A stretch of 64,000 bases of DNA from Streptomyces sp. NBC_01244 (GCF_035987325.1 NZ_CP108488.1:4216001-4280000), one strand, 5' to 3'. Shown: positions 33,690 through 43,278, counted from the stretch's first letter. Notes: generated by a model from the letters alone, not told the origin. A program made the numbers and translations.

Positions 33690-33941
33690 GGAGCTCCGGG
33701 AGCGAGGGGGCCGGCCGGGTGGGGGCAGGCGCCCCCGCGGGGCCGCCCCGGCGCCCTGACCTCGGCCGAATAATGGTCTGGACCGGCCCCCGGTGATCTG
33801 GGACCGTTCCCAGAGCGGCCCCGAAAGCCATCCCGAGACCATCGCGGGAACCGCCCCCGGGCCGCCCCGAAGCGTGCTCGGGAGCCGGGCCGTGCGTGTT
33901 CCACACAGCACCTCCACCAGCTTTCCTGTGCATCCCTGTTC
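33690..33941. other. Intergenic, nothing recognised
   Basis: The gap between the DUF5713-like gene and the tandem operators contains GC-rich short palindromes but no gene, terminator or RNA that I can support. Confidence 0.5.
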
Positions 33942-33956
33942 CTGACGGCACGTCAG
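33942..33956. promoter_or_regulatory. CTGAC-N5-GTCAG operator, distal copy (acyl-CoA synthetase)
   Basis: CTGACGGCACGTCAG, perfect half-sites; the first of two sites before the gene at 34026, with centres 24 bp apart, little more than two helical turns. Confidence 0.78.
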
Positions 33957-33965
33957 TTCAGTAAT

Positions 33966-33980
33966 CTGACTACGCGTCAG
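33966..33980. promoter_or_regulatory. CTGAC-N5-GTCAG operator, proximal copy (acyl-CoA synthetase)
   Basis: CTGACTACGCGTCAG, perfect half-sites; ends 45 bases before the start of the acyl-CoA synthetase gene. Tandem with the site at 33942. Confidence 0.78.
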
Positions 33981-34025
33981 TTATTGAGATTCGTCGAGGT
34001 TCATCGAGCAGGAGCGGGCGGAACG

Positions 34026-36260
34026 ATGCTTGGATCTACTCACGGCACCCTCACCACCGACTTCCGCGCACGTGTCGAGGCCTGCGGGGAGACCCCCAGG
34101 ACGGCCGTCCACTCCACAGCGGCTCCGTCCGCCGAGGACACGGTCGCGCTGGACGTCAGCGGTCGGCCCCTGCACGCCGACGCCCCCGACCTGGACCGGT
34201 TCTTCCGGCCCGAGTCCGTGGCGGTCATCGGCGCCTCGGACGCCGACGGCAGACCGAACACCGGCATCACCCGCCAGCTCATCGCCTGGGCGGAACGCGT
34301 CGGTGCCCGGCTGCACCCCGTGCACCCGACCCGGACCACGGTGTTCGGGCTGCCGTGCCACGCCTCCGTGGCCGACCTGCCCGAGCAGGTGGACCTCGCC
34401 GTCCTCCTCGTGGCCGATCCGCTTCCCGTCGTGGAGCAGCTCGCCGAGGCCAAGGTGAAGTTCGCCGTCGCCTTCGCCTCCGGCTTCGCCGAGACCGGCG
34501 ACGAGGGGGCCGCCGCACAGGCCCGCCTGGGCGCCGCGGTACGGCGCTCCGGCCTGCGCCTCCTGGGCCCCAACACGAACCTCAACGCCTTCGAGAAGTT
34601 CCGCGACGACCTCGACGGCCCGGCCATCGCGCTCATCACCCAGTCCGGCCACCAGGGCCGGCCGGTCTACACCCTCCAGGAGCTGGGCATCCGCCTCTCC
34701 CACTGGGCGCCCACCGGCAACGAGGCCGACCTCGAGACCTCCGACTTCATCTCCTACTTCGCCGAGCAGCCCGAGGTCGGGGCCATCGCCTGCTACGTGG
34801 AAGGCCTCAAAGACGGCCGGCAGTTCCTCCTCGCCGCCGACCGGGCCGCCCGCAACGGCGTGCCCGTCGTCGCCGTGAAGGTCGGCCGCACCGAGACCGG
34901 CGCCCGCATGGCCGCCTCGCACACCGGAAAGCTGACCGGCGCGGACACCGTCGTGGACGCCGCGATGCGGCAGTTCGGCGTCATCCGGGTCGACGGCCTC
35001 GACGAACTCCAGGACACCGCCGCACTGCTGGCCCGGGCACGCAAGCCACTGGCCGACGGGGTGGTCGTGTACTCCATCTCCGGCGGCACCGGCGCCCACT
35101 TCTCCGACCTGGCGACCGAGGCGGGGCTCAGCATCCCCACCCTCTCCCAGGCCAAGCAGGACGAGCTGCACCAGTGGATCCCGGAGTACCTGGGCGTCTC
35201 CAACCCCGTGGACAACGGCGGCCACCCGGTCGGCGACTGGCGCGGCCGCAAGATCATCGACGCGATCCTCGCGGACCCCTCCGTAGGCGTCCTGATCTGC
35301 CCGATCACGGGCCCCTTCCCTCCCATGAGCGACAAACTCGCGCAGGACCTGGTCGACGCGGCCGAGCAGACCGACAAGCTCGTCTGCGTGATCTGGGGCT
35401 CCCCCGTCGGCACGGAGGAGGCCTACCGCACCACGCTCCTCGGCTCCTCCCGGGTCGCGACCTTCCGCACCTTCGGCAACTGCATCACCGCCGTCCGCGC
35501 GTACCTCGGCCACCACCGCTTCACCGCCGCGTACCGCTCCCCCTTCGAAGACGCCCCGCGCACCACCTCGCCGTCCTTCCGCAAGGCCCAGGCCCTCATG
35601 CGTCCCGGCCAGCAGCTCAGCGAACACGCGGCGAAGCAACTCCTGCGCGCCTACGGGATACGGGTGCCCCGGGAACAACTGGTGACCAGCGCGGCAGCGG
35701 CCGTACGGGCCGCCGGACTGGTCGGCTACCCGGTGGTCATGAAGGCCTCCGGGCCGCAGCTCGCGCACAAGACCGAGCTCGGACTGGTGAAGATCGGGCT
35801 GACCTCGGCGAGCCAGATCCGCGACGCCTACCGGGAGTTGACGGACATCGCACGCTACGAGAACGTCCCGCTCGACGGGATCCTCGTCTGCCAGATGGTG
35901 GAACGCGGCGTCGAGATGGTCGTCGGGGTCACCCAGGACGAGCTCTTCGGCCCCACGGTGACGGTCGGGCTGGGCGGGGTCCTGGTGGAGGTGCTGCACG
36001 ATGTCGCCGTACGAGTACCGCCGTTCGGCGAGGACCAGGCGCGGGCGATGCTCGGGGAGCTGCGCGGGCACGCGCTGCTGGAGGGCGTACGGGGGGCTCC
36101 CCCGGCCGACGTCGACGCGCTGGTGGAGGTGATCCTGCGGGTCCAGCGGATGGCGATGGAACTCGGCGACGAGCTGTCCGAGCTGGACATCAACCCGTTG
36201 ATGGTGCTGCCGCGGGGGCAGGGGGCGGTGGCGCTGGACGCGCTCGCCATCTGTCACTGA
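34026..36260 (+). CDS. NDP-forming acyl-CoA synthetase (acetate-CoA ligase family)
   Basis: The ATG at 34026 (AGGAG upstream) gives 744 residues with the fused architecture: CoA-binding Rossmann domain (about 50-150, FFRPESVAVIGASDADGRPN), two flavodoxin-like succinyl-CoA-ligase domains (LITQSGHQGR; VVYSISGGTGAHFSDLATEA), and a C-terminal ATP-grasp domain (VPREQLVTSAAAAVRAAGLV, GYPVVMKASGPQLAHKTELG, GVEMVVGVTQDELFGPTVTV, LSELDINPLMVL). It forms acyl-CoA from acid, CoA and ATP via a phospho-enzyme. Two tandem operators precede it, placing it in the same regulon as the FadD-type ligases. Confidence 0.93.
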   Translation: MLGSTHGTLTTDFRARVEACGETPRTAVHSTAAPSAEDTVALDVSGRPLHADAPDLDRFFRPESVAVIGASDADGRPNTGITRQLIAWAERVGARLHPVHPTRTTVFGLPCHASVADLPEQVDLAVLLVADPLPVVEQLAEAKVKFAVAFASGFAETGDEGAAAQARLGAAVRRSGLRLLGPNTNLNAFEKFRDDLDGPAIALITQSGHQGRPVYTLQELGIRLSHWAPTGNEADLETSDFISYFAEQPEVGAIACYVEGLKDGRQFLLAADRAARNGVPVVAVKVGRTETGARMAASHTGKLTGADTVVDAAMRQFGVIRVDGLDELQDTAALLARARKPLADGVVVYSISGGTGAHFSDLATEAGLSIPTLSQAKQDELHQWIPEYLGVSNPVDNGGHPVGDWRGRKIIDAILADPSVGVLICPITGPFPPMSDKLAQDLVDAAEQTDKLVCVIWGSPVGTEEAYRTTLLGSSRVATFRTFGNCITAVRAYLGHHRFTAAYRSPFEDAPRTTSPSFRKAQALMRPGQQLSEHAAKQLLRAYGIRVPREQLVTSAAAAVRAAGLVGYPVVMKASGPQLAHKTELGLVKIGLTSASQIRDAYRELTDIARYENVPLDGILVCQMVERGVEMVVGVTQDELFGPTVTVGLGGVLVEVLHDVAVRVPPFGEDQARAMLGELRGHALLEGVRGAPPADVDALVEVILRVQRMAMELGDELSELDINPLMVLPRGQGAVALDALAICH

Positions 36261-36414
36261 CCTCCGGTGGCCGGCCGTCCGTGCTCGGCGCCGACCGGCC
36301 GCCGCGGCGGCCGCCGGGCCGGATCCGGGCCGGCTGCCCCGGCCCCGCACCCCGGCTCCCGCTGCGCGGGCGAAGTCCCCTACCCGCCCTTCCACCGTTC
36401 CCAGGGCCCGGCCC

Positions 36415-36525
36415 TGACCCGGTCCTCAAACGCCGGACGGGCTGAAAGCCGGGGCACCGGGCTGCGCCCGAACCCCTGGGGCTCCGCCCCAGGCCCCGGT
36501 CCTCAAACGCCGGACGGCTGAAATA
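36415..36525. repeat. Streptomycete intergenic palindromic repeat (copy 2)
   Basis: GGTCCTCAAACGCCGGACGG occurs at about 36420 and 36498, flanking CCTGGGGCTCCGCCCCAGG. It is the inverse orientation of the repeat at 31132-31260 and fills much of the 461-bp gap between 36260 and 36722, in which I see no gene. Confidence 0.8.
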
Positions 36526-36721
36526 CCCGGTCGGAGGCTCGCGGCCCGGGTCGGGGACGGGGGCGGGGTGGGGTGTTGGCCGGGACGTAAAGCGTGATGT
36601 GTGGCGCAGGTACACCCCACAACTGGCGAAGTAGAGCCGAGGGCGCCTAAATCATGCAGTCCAAGCCGACACCCCACCCCGCCCCCGGCACCGACCCCCA
36701 CCCCCGAACAGGAGTTCCGCC

Positions 36722-37525
36722 ATGGCCCCCACCCCCGAGGACGAAGTCCTCCACCGCTTCGAGAGCGGCGTCAGCTGGATCACCCTCAACCGGCCGGAGG
36801 CCGTGAACGCCGTCACCTGGGACCAGCGCGAGCGCGTCATCGGACTGCTCGCCGAAGCCTCCGCCGATCCCGACGTGCGGGCCGTCGTCATCACCGCCAC
36901 CGGCAAGGGCTTCTGCGCGGGCGCCGACCTGCGCGGGTCTCCGGCCGCCCCGGCGGAGCGGGTGGTCGGGGACGTGGCCCGCATGATCCGGCTCGGCGCG
37001 CAGCGCCTGATCACGGCCGTGCTCGACTGCGAGAAGCCGGTCATCGCCGCCGTGAACGGCACCGCGGCCGGCATCGGCGCACACCTCGCGCTCGCCTGCG
37101 ACCTGGTCATCGCCGCCGAACCGGCCCGCTTCATCGAGGTGTTCGTCCGCCGCGGCCTGGTCCCCGACGGCGGGGGCGCGTACCTGCTCCCCCGCCTCGT
37201 CGGCCCGCAGAAGGCGAAGGAGCTGATGTTCTTCGGGGACGCCGTCCCGGCCGCCGAGGCCGAGCGGCTCGGCCTGGTGAACAAGGTGGTGCCCGCCGAG
37301 GCGCTGGAGGACACCGCCCGGGAGTGGGCGGAGCGCCTCGCGCAGGGCCCCACCCGCGCCCTGGCCCTGACGAAGCAGCTGGTCAACGCCTCCCTGGACG
37401 GTGACCGGGCGACCGCGCTCGCCGCCGAGGCCACCGCCCAGGAGCTCAACATGAGCACGGCCGACGCGAACGAGGGCGTCGCGAGCTTCGTGGAGCGCCG
37501 CACCCCGAAGTACCTCGGCCGGTAG
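36722..37525 (+). CDS. Enoyl-CoA hydratase
   Basis: The 267-residue crotonase protein has GVSWITLNRPEAVNAVTWDQ, VVITATGKGFCAGADLRG, the oxyanion-hole NGTAAGIGAHLALACDLVIA and the glutamate stretch FIEVFVRRGLVPDGGGAYLL with DAVPAAEAERLGLVNKVV. The ATG has AGGAG nine bases upstream. It hydrates a 2-enoyl-CoA. I see no operator copy in front of it, unlike its catabolic neighbours. Confidence 0.92.
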   Translation: MAPTPEDEVLHRFESGVSWITLNRPEAVNAVTWDQRERVIGLLAEASADPDVRAVVITATGKGFCAGADLRGSPAAPAERVVGDVARMIRLGAQRLITAVLDCEKPVIAAVNGTAAGIGAHLALACDLVIAAEPARFIEVFVRRGLVPDGGGAYLLPRLVGPQKAKELMFFGDAVPAAEAERLGLVNKVVPAEALEDTAREWAERLAQGPTRALALTKQLVNASLDGDRATALAAEATAQELNMSTADANEGVASFVERRTPKYLGR

Positions 37526-37608
37526 GCGGCGCGAACGACGCCAGACGACGCCAGCCGCCGCAACACGGCGTGAGGCGGCTCAAGGCGGGTCCAGGCGAAC
37601 GAACGGCG

Positions 37609-38409
37609 CTACATCTGCGGGTCCGGCGTGAGCAGGGCGAACACCGCTCCCGTCGGGTCCGCGGTCCACGCCATCCGGCCGACCTCCGGGACGTCGGCGG
37701 CGGGCATCAGCACCGAGCCCCCGCCACCCCGGATGGCGGCCACGGTCGCGTCCACGTCGGCGACGTTGAAGTACGGCACCCAGCGCGGGACTTCGTTCGC
37801 CCCGGCCCCCTGGCCCGCGCCGTCGCCCTGCGGTGCGACTCCGCCGAAGGAGCCGTCCTCCTGGTCCCCGTCGGCGATGCTCAGCACCCGGTACGTCATC
37901 CCGGGTGCCTCCATCTCGGCGGAGCGCCACCCGAAGAGGCCGGCGTAGAACTCGACGGCCGCGACCGGGTCGGGGGCGTGCAGTTCCGCCCAGACCAGGG
38001 AGTTCACCTCGGAGGTCCGCCCCAGCCCGGCGGTCTTCCCCGGCTGCCAGCAGGCGAACTCCGCGCCCTGCGGGTCGGTGAACTGCGCCAGCCAGCCCTC
38101 GCCCATGACGTCCCCGGGCTCCATGCGCACCGCTCCGCCGCCCGCCCTGACGGCCGCCGCCGTCTCTTGGATGCCGGGGGTGTTGAAGTGCAGCATCCAC
38201 GCCGGGGTGGCGCCCTCCTCGGTGAGCGGCCCCAGTGCGGCGACGGTCTTGCCGTCGATCTGGAAGAAGCCGTAGCCGCCCGCCTCCGGTCCGAGGGAGA
38301 GGAACTCCCAGCCGAAGACTCCGGTGTAGAACGAGACGGCCCCGTCGGTGTCGGGGCTCCCGAGGTCGAGCCAGTTGGGCGATCCCTTGCGGAAATCGGT
38401 GCCGAGCAT
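37609..38409 (-). CDS. VOC-family protein, two domains (paralogue of 22463)
   Basis: The ATG at 38409 has AGGAGG five bases upstream; 266 residues. Two VOC modules: SPNWLDLGSPDTDGAVSFYT with PGDVMGEGWLAQFTDPQG, and WAELHAPDPVAAVEFYAGLF with PAADVPEVGRMAWTADPTGA. Same length and layout as the gene at 22463-23263, with clearly different residues, so an old paralogue. Likely a small-molecule-binding or resistance/dioxygenase-type protein; function unknown. Confidence 0.88.
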   Translation of the reverse strand: MLGTDFRKGSPNWLDLGSPDTDGAVSFYTGVFGWEFLSLGPEAGGYGFFQIDGKTVAALGPLTEEGATPAWMLHFNTPGIQETAAAVRAGGGAVRMEPGDVMGEGWLAQFTDPQGAEFACWQPGKTAGLGRTSEVNSLVWAELHAPDPVAAVEFYAGLFGWRSAEMEAPGMTYRVLSIADGDQEDGSFGGVAPQGDGAGQGAGANEVPRWVPYFNVADVDATVAAIRGGGGSVLMPAADVPEVGRMAWTADPTGAVFALLTPDPQM

Positions 38410-38573
38410 GAGGTCCTCCTGTACGTGCGCCGCTGCTGCGGCGGGGTCCTGTCTCCGGTCCCCCGCCACCATGCCGAGCCCGTCCGGGGCCCGCGCTCCA
38501 GGGGACTCCGCACGGCGGTGGATTCACCCGTACGGCCGCGCCGCTCCCGCGCCCGTGTCCGTATCTGTGGGAT

Positions 38574-38927
38574 GTGTGGCCCGATGGTCATGGCGGGAGG
38601 GTGTGGACGGCGATCGCCCTGCACACCACCCCGGGGATCCCGGAGCACATGGAGCCCGAGGTGGCGCTGGTGACGGCGGGCGTGGAGTACGACGTGCTCG
38701 GCATCGGTTACCACGACCTCACCGAGGCGGACCGCGCGGCGGTCGTGGCCCTGCACCCGCGGCCGCGGTTCAAGGAGCACATCCTGCGCGCCTTCGCCGA
38801 CGGCGTGGCACCCAAGCCCGGCACGGCCTTCGGCAACGTCAAGGCCGACGTCCTCGCGCACCACGTGCCCGGTTTCGAGCGCACGGACTTCGTACGCCTG
38901 ATCCTGGACTCCCCGTGGGCGGAGTAG
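38574..38927 (+). pseudogene. C-terminal fragment of an HD-domain hydrolase
   Basis: The 117-codon frame reads VWTAIALHTTPGIPEHMEPE, then ALVTAGVEYDVLGIGYHDLT and HHVPGFERTDFVRLILDSPW, which corresponds to the second half of cyanamide-hydratase-type HD proteins. The part carrying the metal-binding HD pair is absent, and the frame upstream is not coding. The beginning is crude (GTG codon, no ribosome site). Best read as a 5'-deleted remnant. Confidence 0.55.
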
Positions 38928-39004
38928 CCGCGGACCAAGGGCCGGTGAACCAAGGGCCGGTGAACCGAGGACCAGCGACCCGTGACCCGGCGAACCGAGG
39001 ACCG

Positions 39005-40041
39005 GTGAAGCGAGCAACCCCGCACCCCGTCGTCATCGTCGCCTTCGACGGCGTGCAGCTGCTCGATGTCACCGGCCCCGCCGAGGTGTTCAGTACGGCC
39101 AACCTCCACGGCGCCCGCTACGAGGTCCGGATCGCCTCCCCGGACGGGACCGACGTCCGCACCTCCTCGGGCGTACGCATCGGTGCGGACGGCGGCCCCG
39201 GCAGCCTTCCGGCCCGGCCCGGGACGCTCGTCGTCCCCGGCCGGAGCGACTGGCGGCGGGCCGTCGCCGATCCCGCCCTGACGGGCCTGGTCGCCGAGCT
39301 CGTGCGCCGTTCGCGCCGGGTCACCTCGGTGTGCGCCGGGGCCTTCGTACTGGCGGAGACCGGGGTGCTCGACGGGCGGCGGGCGGTCACGCACTGGCGG
39401 CTCGCGGCGCAGCTCGCGGCGGCGTACCCGCTGGTGCGGGTGGAGGCGGATCCGGTGTTCGTCCAGGACGGGCACGTGGTCACCTCGGCCGGGGTGACCT
39501 CGGGCATCGACCTGGCGCTGTCGCTGGTCGAGGAGGACCACGGGCCCGCCGTGGCCCGGGAGGTCGCGCGGGAGCTGGTGGTCTTCATGGCCAGGCCCGG
39601 CGGCCAGTCCCAGTACAGCGCCCGCCTGACCCCGCGCGAGGCCAAGCACCCGGTCCTGCGCACCGTCATGGACGTCATCGGGGCCGACCCCCGGCTCACG
39701 CTGGACGAGGTCACCCGGGACGCCGGGGTCAGCGGCCGCCGCCTGGCCCGGCTGTTCCGCTCGGAGACCGGGATGACGCCGGGCAGTACCTGGAATCCGT
39801 CCGTCTCGAAGCCGCCCAGGCCCTCCTGGAGGCCGGGGACGACCCGGTGGACACCGTGGCCGCGCAGTCGGGCTTCGGCTCCGCCGAGACGATGCGCCGC
39901 GTGTTCCAGCACACCCTGAACCTCGCCCCGACCGCCTACCGCGCCCGCTTCCGCAGCACCCGTACGTCCCCGCCGTCCGGGTCGCCGATCAGCACGAACA
40001 CGTTCAATCGATGCGGGCCGTCCGCTCCCCTTCCCATCTGA
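39005..40041 (+). pseudogene. GlxA-family regulator with a frameshift
   Basis: The GTG at 39005 opens a DJ-1/PfpI domain (VVIVAFDGVQLLDVTGPAEV, TSVCAGAFVLAETGVLDG, GVTSGIDLALSLVEEDHG) and the first AraC HTH helix pair (RRLARLFRSETGMTP). At about 39781 the frame breaks: the next codons match only in the -1 frame (QYLESVRLEAAQALLEAGDD, SGFGSAETMRRVFQHTLN), where it continues to 40041. A single missing base (GCCGGGCAG versus GCCGGCGCAG) explains it. Either the gene is dead or the base is a sequence error. It is paralogous to 7623-8618. Confidence 0.8.
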
Positions 40042-40052
40042 CGAGCCGTCAG
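40038..40052. promoter_or_regulatory. CTGAC-N5-GTCAG operator (flavin reductase)
   Basis: CTGACGAGCCGTCAG, perfect half-sites, ending 17 bases before the start of the flavin reductase gene. Confidence 0.78.
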
Positions 40053-40069
40053 CTTCAATCGGTGCTGTG

Positions 40070-40702
40070 ATGGGACACGCAGGGATGGCGGCCACCGTCG
40101 TCCGATACCTCAGATCAGTCGGCTCCCTCCCCTCCGCCGCGGCGGAGCCCGGGGCCGAGCCCGTCGAAGCACTGCCCCGCCCCGATCTGCGGGCCGTCGG
40201 CGAGGACGAGCGCGCGCCCGTCAGCCCGGCCGAGTTCCGCACCGTACTGGGTAACTTCGCCAGCGGGGTCACGATCATCACCTCCCCGCCCGGCGAGGAC
40301 GAGGACGGCCCGGCCGGCTTCGCCTGCCAGTCCTTCGCCTCGCTCTCCCTCGACCCGCCGCTGGTCACCTTCATGGTCGCCCGTACGTCGACCACCTGGC
40401 CCCGCATCGCGCGCACCGGGGTGTTCTGCGTGAACATCCTCGGCGCCGAACAGGGCGAGCTGTGCCGGGCCTTCGCCGTCAGCGGCGCCGACAAGTTCGC
40501 CGGCGTCGCCCACACCCCGTCCCCCGCCACGGGATCGCCGCAGCTCGACGCGGTGCCCGCCTGGATCGACTGCCGGATCCACGCCGTGCACACCGGCGGG
40601 GACCACCTCATCGTGGTGGGCAAGGTCGAGGCCATGGGCGCGGCCGGCGAGGGCGAACCCCTCCTCTTCCACAAGGGCCGCTTCGGCCGCTTCACCGGCT
40701 GA
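40070..40702 (+). CDS. Flavin reductase-like monooxygenase component
   Basis: The 210-residue protein has the FMN-binding split barrel of HpaC/HsaB-type reductases: FRTVLGNFASGVTIITSPPG, GFACQSFASLSLDPPLVTFM, FCVNILGAEQGELCRAFA and DCRIHAVHTGGDHLIVVGKV. It supplies reduced flavin to an oxygenase, as HsaB does in steroid ring cleavage; the partner oxygenase is not in the window. The operator is 17 bases upstream and no ribosome site is seen before the ATG at 40070, so the leader is very short. Confidence 0.88.
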   Translation: MGHAGMAATVVRYLRSVGSLPSAAAEPGAEPVEALPRPDLRAVGEDERAPVSPAEFRTVLGNFASGVTIITSPPGEDEDGPAGFACQSFASLSLDPPLVTFMVARTSTTWPRIARTGVFCVNILGAEQGELCRAFAVSGADKFAGVAHTPSPATGSPQLDAVPAWIDCRIHAVHTGGDHLIVVGKVEAMGAAGEGEPLLFHKGRFGRFTG

Positions 40703-40850
40703 CGGGTCCCCCCTCGCCTGCCGCCATCCTGCGGATCTCGAACGGGTGGGGCCATGAGAAACGCGTACGAGCCGGGTCGCAGTCGGTGGACCCGCGCCAC
40801 GGGTCGACTCGTTTCGCCCGGGGCGCGGCCGGACTGGCGGCGCTCACCCC

Positions 40851-40887
40851 GTGGCCGGCCCTGCGCCAGGTGCGCAGGGCCGGCCAC
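40851..40887. terminator. Perfect 16-bp hairpin terminator
   Basis: GTGGCCGGCCCTGCGC (40851-40866) pairs with GCGCAGGGCCGGCCAC (40872-40887), loop CAGGT, between the convergent flavin reductase and alcohol dehydrogenase genes. A 9-bp repeat (GAGCGACCC-like, 40893-40966) follows. Confidence 0.85.
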
Positions 40888-40972
40888 GAGTTCAGCGACC
40901 CGGGCGACCTGAGCGACCCGAGCGACCCGAGCAAGTCGAACGAGCCGAACGAGCCGAGCAAGTCAGCCGGGC

Positions 40973-42040
40973 TCAGAACGTGAGGACCCCCCGGGCCACC
41001 CGCCCGTGGTGGGCGTCGTCCACGGCCTTGTCGAAGTCCTCGACCGGGTAGACCTCCGTCACCAGCTCGTCGAGCAGCAGCTTGCCCTGCCGATAGAGCT
41101 CCGCGTAGAGCGCGATGTCCCGCTGCGGGCGCGAGGACCCGTACCGGCAGCCCATGATGGTCTTGTCCAGGTACATGGACGAGACCTGGAACGAGGCCTC
41201 CTCCTTGAAGCCGGGCACGCCGAGCAGGACAGCCTGTCCGTGCCGGTCCAGCAGGTCGATCGCCTGGCGGATCAGCTTGACGTTGCCCACGCACTCGAAG
41301 GCGTGGTCCGCGCCCGTGGGCAGGATCTCCTTCACCGCCGCCGAGGAGTCGGCGACCGCCGAGGCGTCGATGAAGTGCGTGGCGCCGAACTGCCGGGCCA
41401 CCGCCTCCTTCGCCGGGTTCGCGTCGATCGCCACGATGGTGGTGGCGCCCGCGATCCGCGCGCCCTGGAGCACGTTCAGCCCGATGCCGCCGGTTCCGAT
41501 GACGACCACCGTCTCGCCGCGGTCCACCTTGGCCCGGTTCAGTACGGCGCCCACGCCCGTCAGGACCCCGCAGCCGATCAGCGCGGCCGAGGTCAGCGGG
41601 ATGTCCTTGGGGATCTTCACCGCCTGCACGGCCTTGACGATCGTCCGCTCCGCGAAGGCCGAGTTGGACGCGAACTGGAAGAGCGGCTTGCCGCCCCGCG
41701 AGAACGGCTGCCCCGGCATCCCGATCGCCTTGCGGCACATCGTCGGCCTGCCGCGGTCGCAGTCGGCACACGCCCCGCAGTTGGCCAGCGTGGACAGCGA
41801 GACGTGGTCACCGGGCACCACGTGCGTGACCCCGGACCCGACCGCCTCCACCACGCCCGCGCCCTCGTGCCCGAGCACCACCGGCGGCGGGAACGGGATC
41901 GTCCCGTCGATCACCGACAGATCGCTGTGGCACAGACCGGCCGCCGCTATCGCGACCAGCACCTCCCCCGGTCCCGGGTCCCGGATCTCCAGATCGTCGA
42001 CCACCTGGGCCTGCTTGCCGTCGAATACGACGCCTCTCAC
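40973..42040 (-). CDS. Zinc-dependent alcohol dehydrogenase
   Basis: The 355-residue MDR protein has catalytic zinc ligands in GLCHSDLSVIDG and VVLGHEGAGVVEAVG, the structural zinc loop NCGACADCDRGRPTMC and the NAD-binding GTGGIGLNVLQGA. It oxidises a hydroxyl group of an intermediate with NAD. Its GTG start overlaps the TGA of the acyl-CoA dehydrogenase gene (GTGA), so it is the last gene of the SDR-dehydrogenase-ADH operon under the operator at 44293. Confidence 0.93.
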   Translation of the reverse strand: MRGVVFDGKQAQVVDDLEIRDPGPGEVLVAIAAAGLCHSDLSVIDGTIPFPPPVVLGHEGAGVVEAVGSGVTHVVPGDHVSLSTLANCGACADCDRGRPTMCRKAIGMPGQPFSRGGKPLFQFASNSAFAERTIVKAVQAVKIPKDIPLTSAALIGCGVLTGVGAVLNRAKVDRGETVVVIGTGGIGLNVLQGARIAGATTIVAIDANPAKEAVARQFGATHFIDASAVADSSAAVKEILPTGADHAFECVGNVKLIRQAIDLLDRHGQAVLLGVPGFKEEASFQVSSMYLDKTIMGCRYGSSRPQRDIALYAELYRQGKLLLDELVTEVYPVEDFDKAVDDAHHGRVARGVLTF

Positions 42041-43278
42041 CTGGACTCCTTAGGCAGGCCGAGCACGCGCTCGGCGATGATGTTGCGCTGGATCTCGTCC
42101 GAGCCGCCGTAGATGGTGTCGGCACGGGTGAACAGGAACAGCCGCTGCTCCTCGTCGAGTCCGAGTTCGTACGGGGTCCCCCGCGACCAGTGCCCCGGCC
42201 CGGCCGTGGCCACCGCGCCCCGGACCTCCACCGCCAGCTCCCCGAGCCGCCGGTGCCAGCCGCCCCACAGCAGTTTGGCCACGCTGGGCGCGCCGGGGTC
42301 GCCCCCCGAGCCGCCTGCGCCGCCCGCCCCGCCCGCGGCCCCCAGCGTCCGCAGCGCGTTCCACCGCATCGTGCGCAGCTCGGCCCACTGCCGTACGAGG
42401 CGTTCGCGCAGGACCGGGTCGCCCGCGCCCGCGTCCACGTACGCCCGGACCACCCGCTCCAGTTCGGCCGCGAAGCCGATCTGCTGGACGAGCGTGGAGA
42501 CCCCGCGCTCCAGCGCGAGCAGTCCCATGGCCACGGACCAGCCGTTGCCCTCCCCGCCCACGATCTCGGCGGCGACGGCCCCGTCGAAGAAGACCTCGTT
42601 GAACTCGGAGGTCCCCGACATCTGCCGGATCGGCCGGACCTCGACCTTGCCCGGCTGGTCCATGCGGACCAGGAGGAAGGACAGCCCGCGGTGCCGGACC
42701 GACCCGGCCTCCGTGCGCGCCAGGACGAAGCACCAGTCGGCGTCCTGGGCCAGCGAGGTCCAGATCTTCTGCCCGGTGACCCGGTGGAGACCGGCGCCAC
42801 CTCGACCGGTCTCCCGTACCGCCGTCGTACGGATTCCCGCGAGGTCGGAGCCGGCGCCCGGTTCGGAGTACCCCTGGCACCACAGCTCCTCGCCGCGGGC
42901 GATGCCGGGGAGGTGGCGGGCCCGCTGCTCCGGGGAGCCGTAGGCGATCAGCGTCGGCGCGAGGAGGTTCTCGCCGATGTGGCCGACCCGGGCCGGGGCG
43001 CGCGCGGCCGCGTACTCCTCGGCCCACACCACCTGCCCGGTGAGGGAGAGGCGCCGGTTGCCGTAGGCGTCGCCTTCCCCCGTCTCCCAGCCCTGGCCGA
43101 TCCACCCGGCGCGCCCCAACTCGCGCTCCCAGGAACGCCGGACCTCGACCCCCTCGTGCTCACTGCCCGGCCCGCCGAGGCCGATGGCCTCCTCGTACGG
43201 GCCCACGAGGTGCTCCGCCAGCCACGCCCGGGCGTGGCCGCGCAGCGCCTCGTCCTCCTCGTCGAAGCGGAAGTCCAT
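42037..43278 (-). CDS. Acyl-CoA dehydrogenase
   Basis: The ATG at 43278 gives 413 residues (the longer open frame upstream is noise). Features: MDFRFDEEDEALRGHARAWL, WCQGYSEPGAGSDLAGIRTT, ITGQKIWTS-like VTGQKIWTSLAQDADWCFVL, and the end GGSDEIQRNIIAERVLGLPK typical of the family. It resembles the FadE26/FadE28-type subunits of steroid catabolism that form alpha2beta2 complexes. It sits between SDR and alcohol dehydrogenase genes in one operon. Confidence 0.92.
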   Translation of the reverse strand: MDFRFDEEDEALRGHARAWLAEHLVGPYEEAIGLGGPGSEHEGVEVRRSWERELGRAGWIGQGWETGEGDAYGNRRLSLTGQVVWAEEYAAARAPARVGHIGENLLAPTLIAYGSPEQRARHLPGIARGEELWCQGYSEPGAGSDLAGIRTTAVRETGRGGAGLHRVTGQKIWTSLAQDADWCFVLARTEAGSVRHRGLSFLLVRMDQPGKVEVRPIRQMSGTSEFNEVFFDGAVAAEIVGGEGNGWSVAMGLLALERGVSTLVQQIGFAAELERVVRAYVDAGAGDPVLRERLVRQWAELRTMRWNALRTLGAAGGAGGAGGSGGDPGAPSVAKLLWGGWHRRLGELAVEVRGAVATAGPGHWSRGTPYELGLDEEQRLFLFTRADTIYGGSDEIQRNIIAERVLGLPKESR

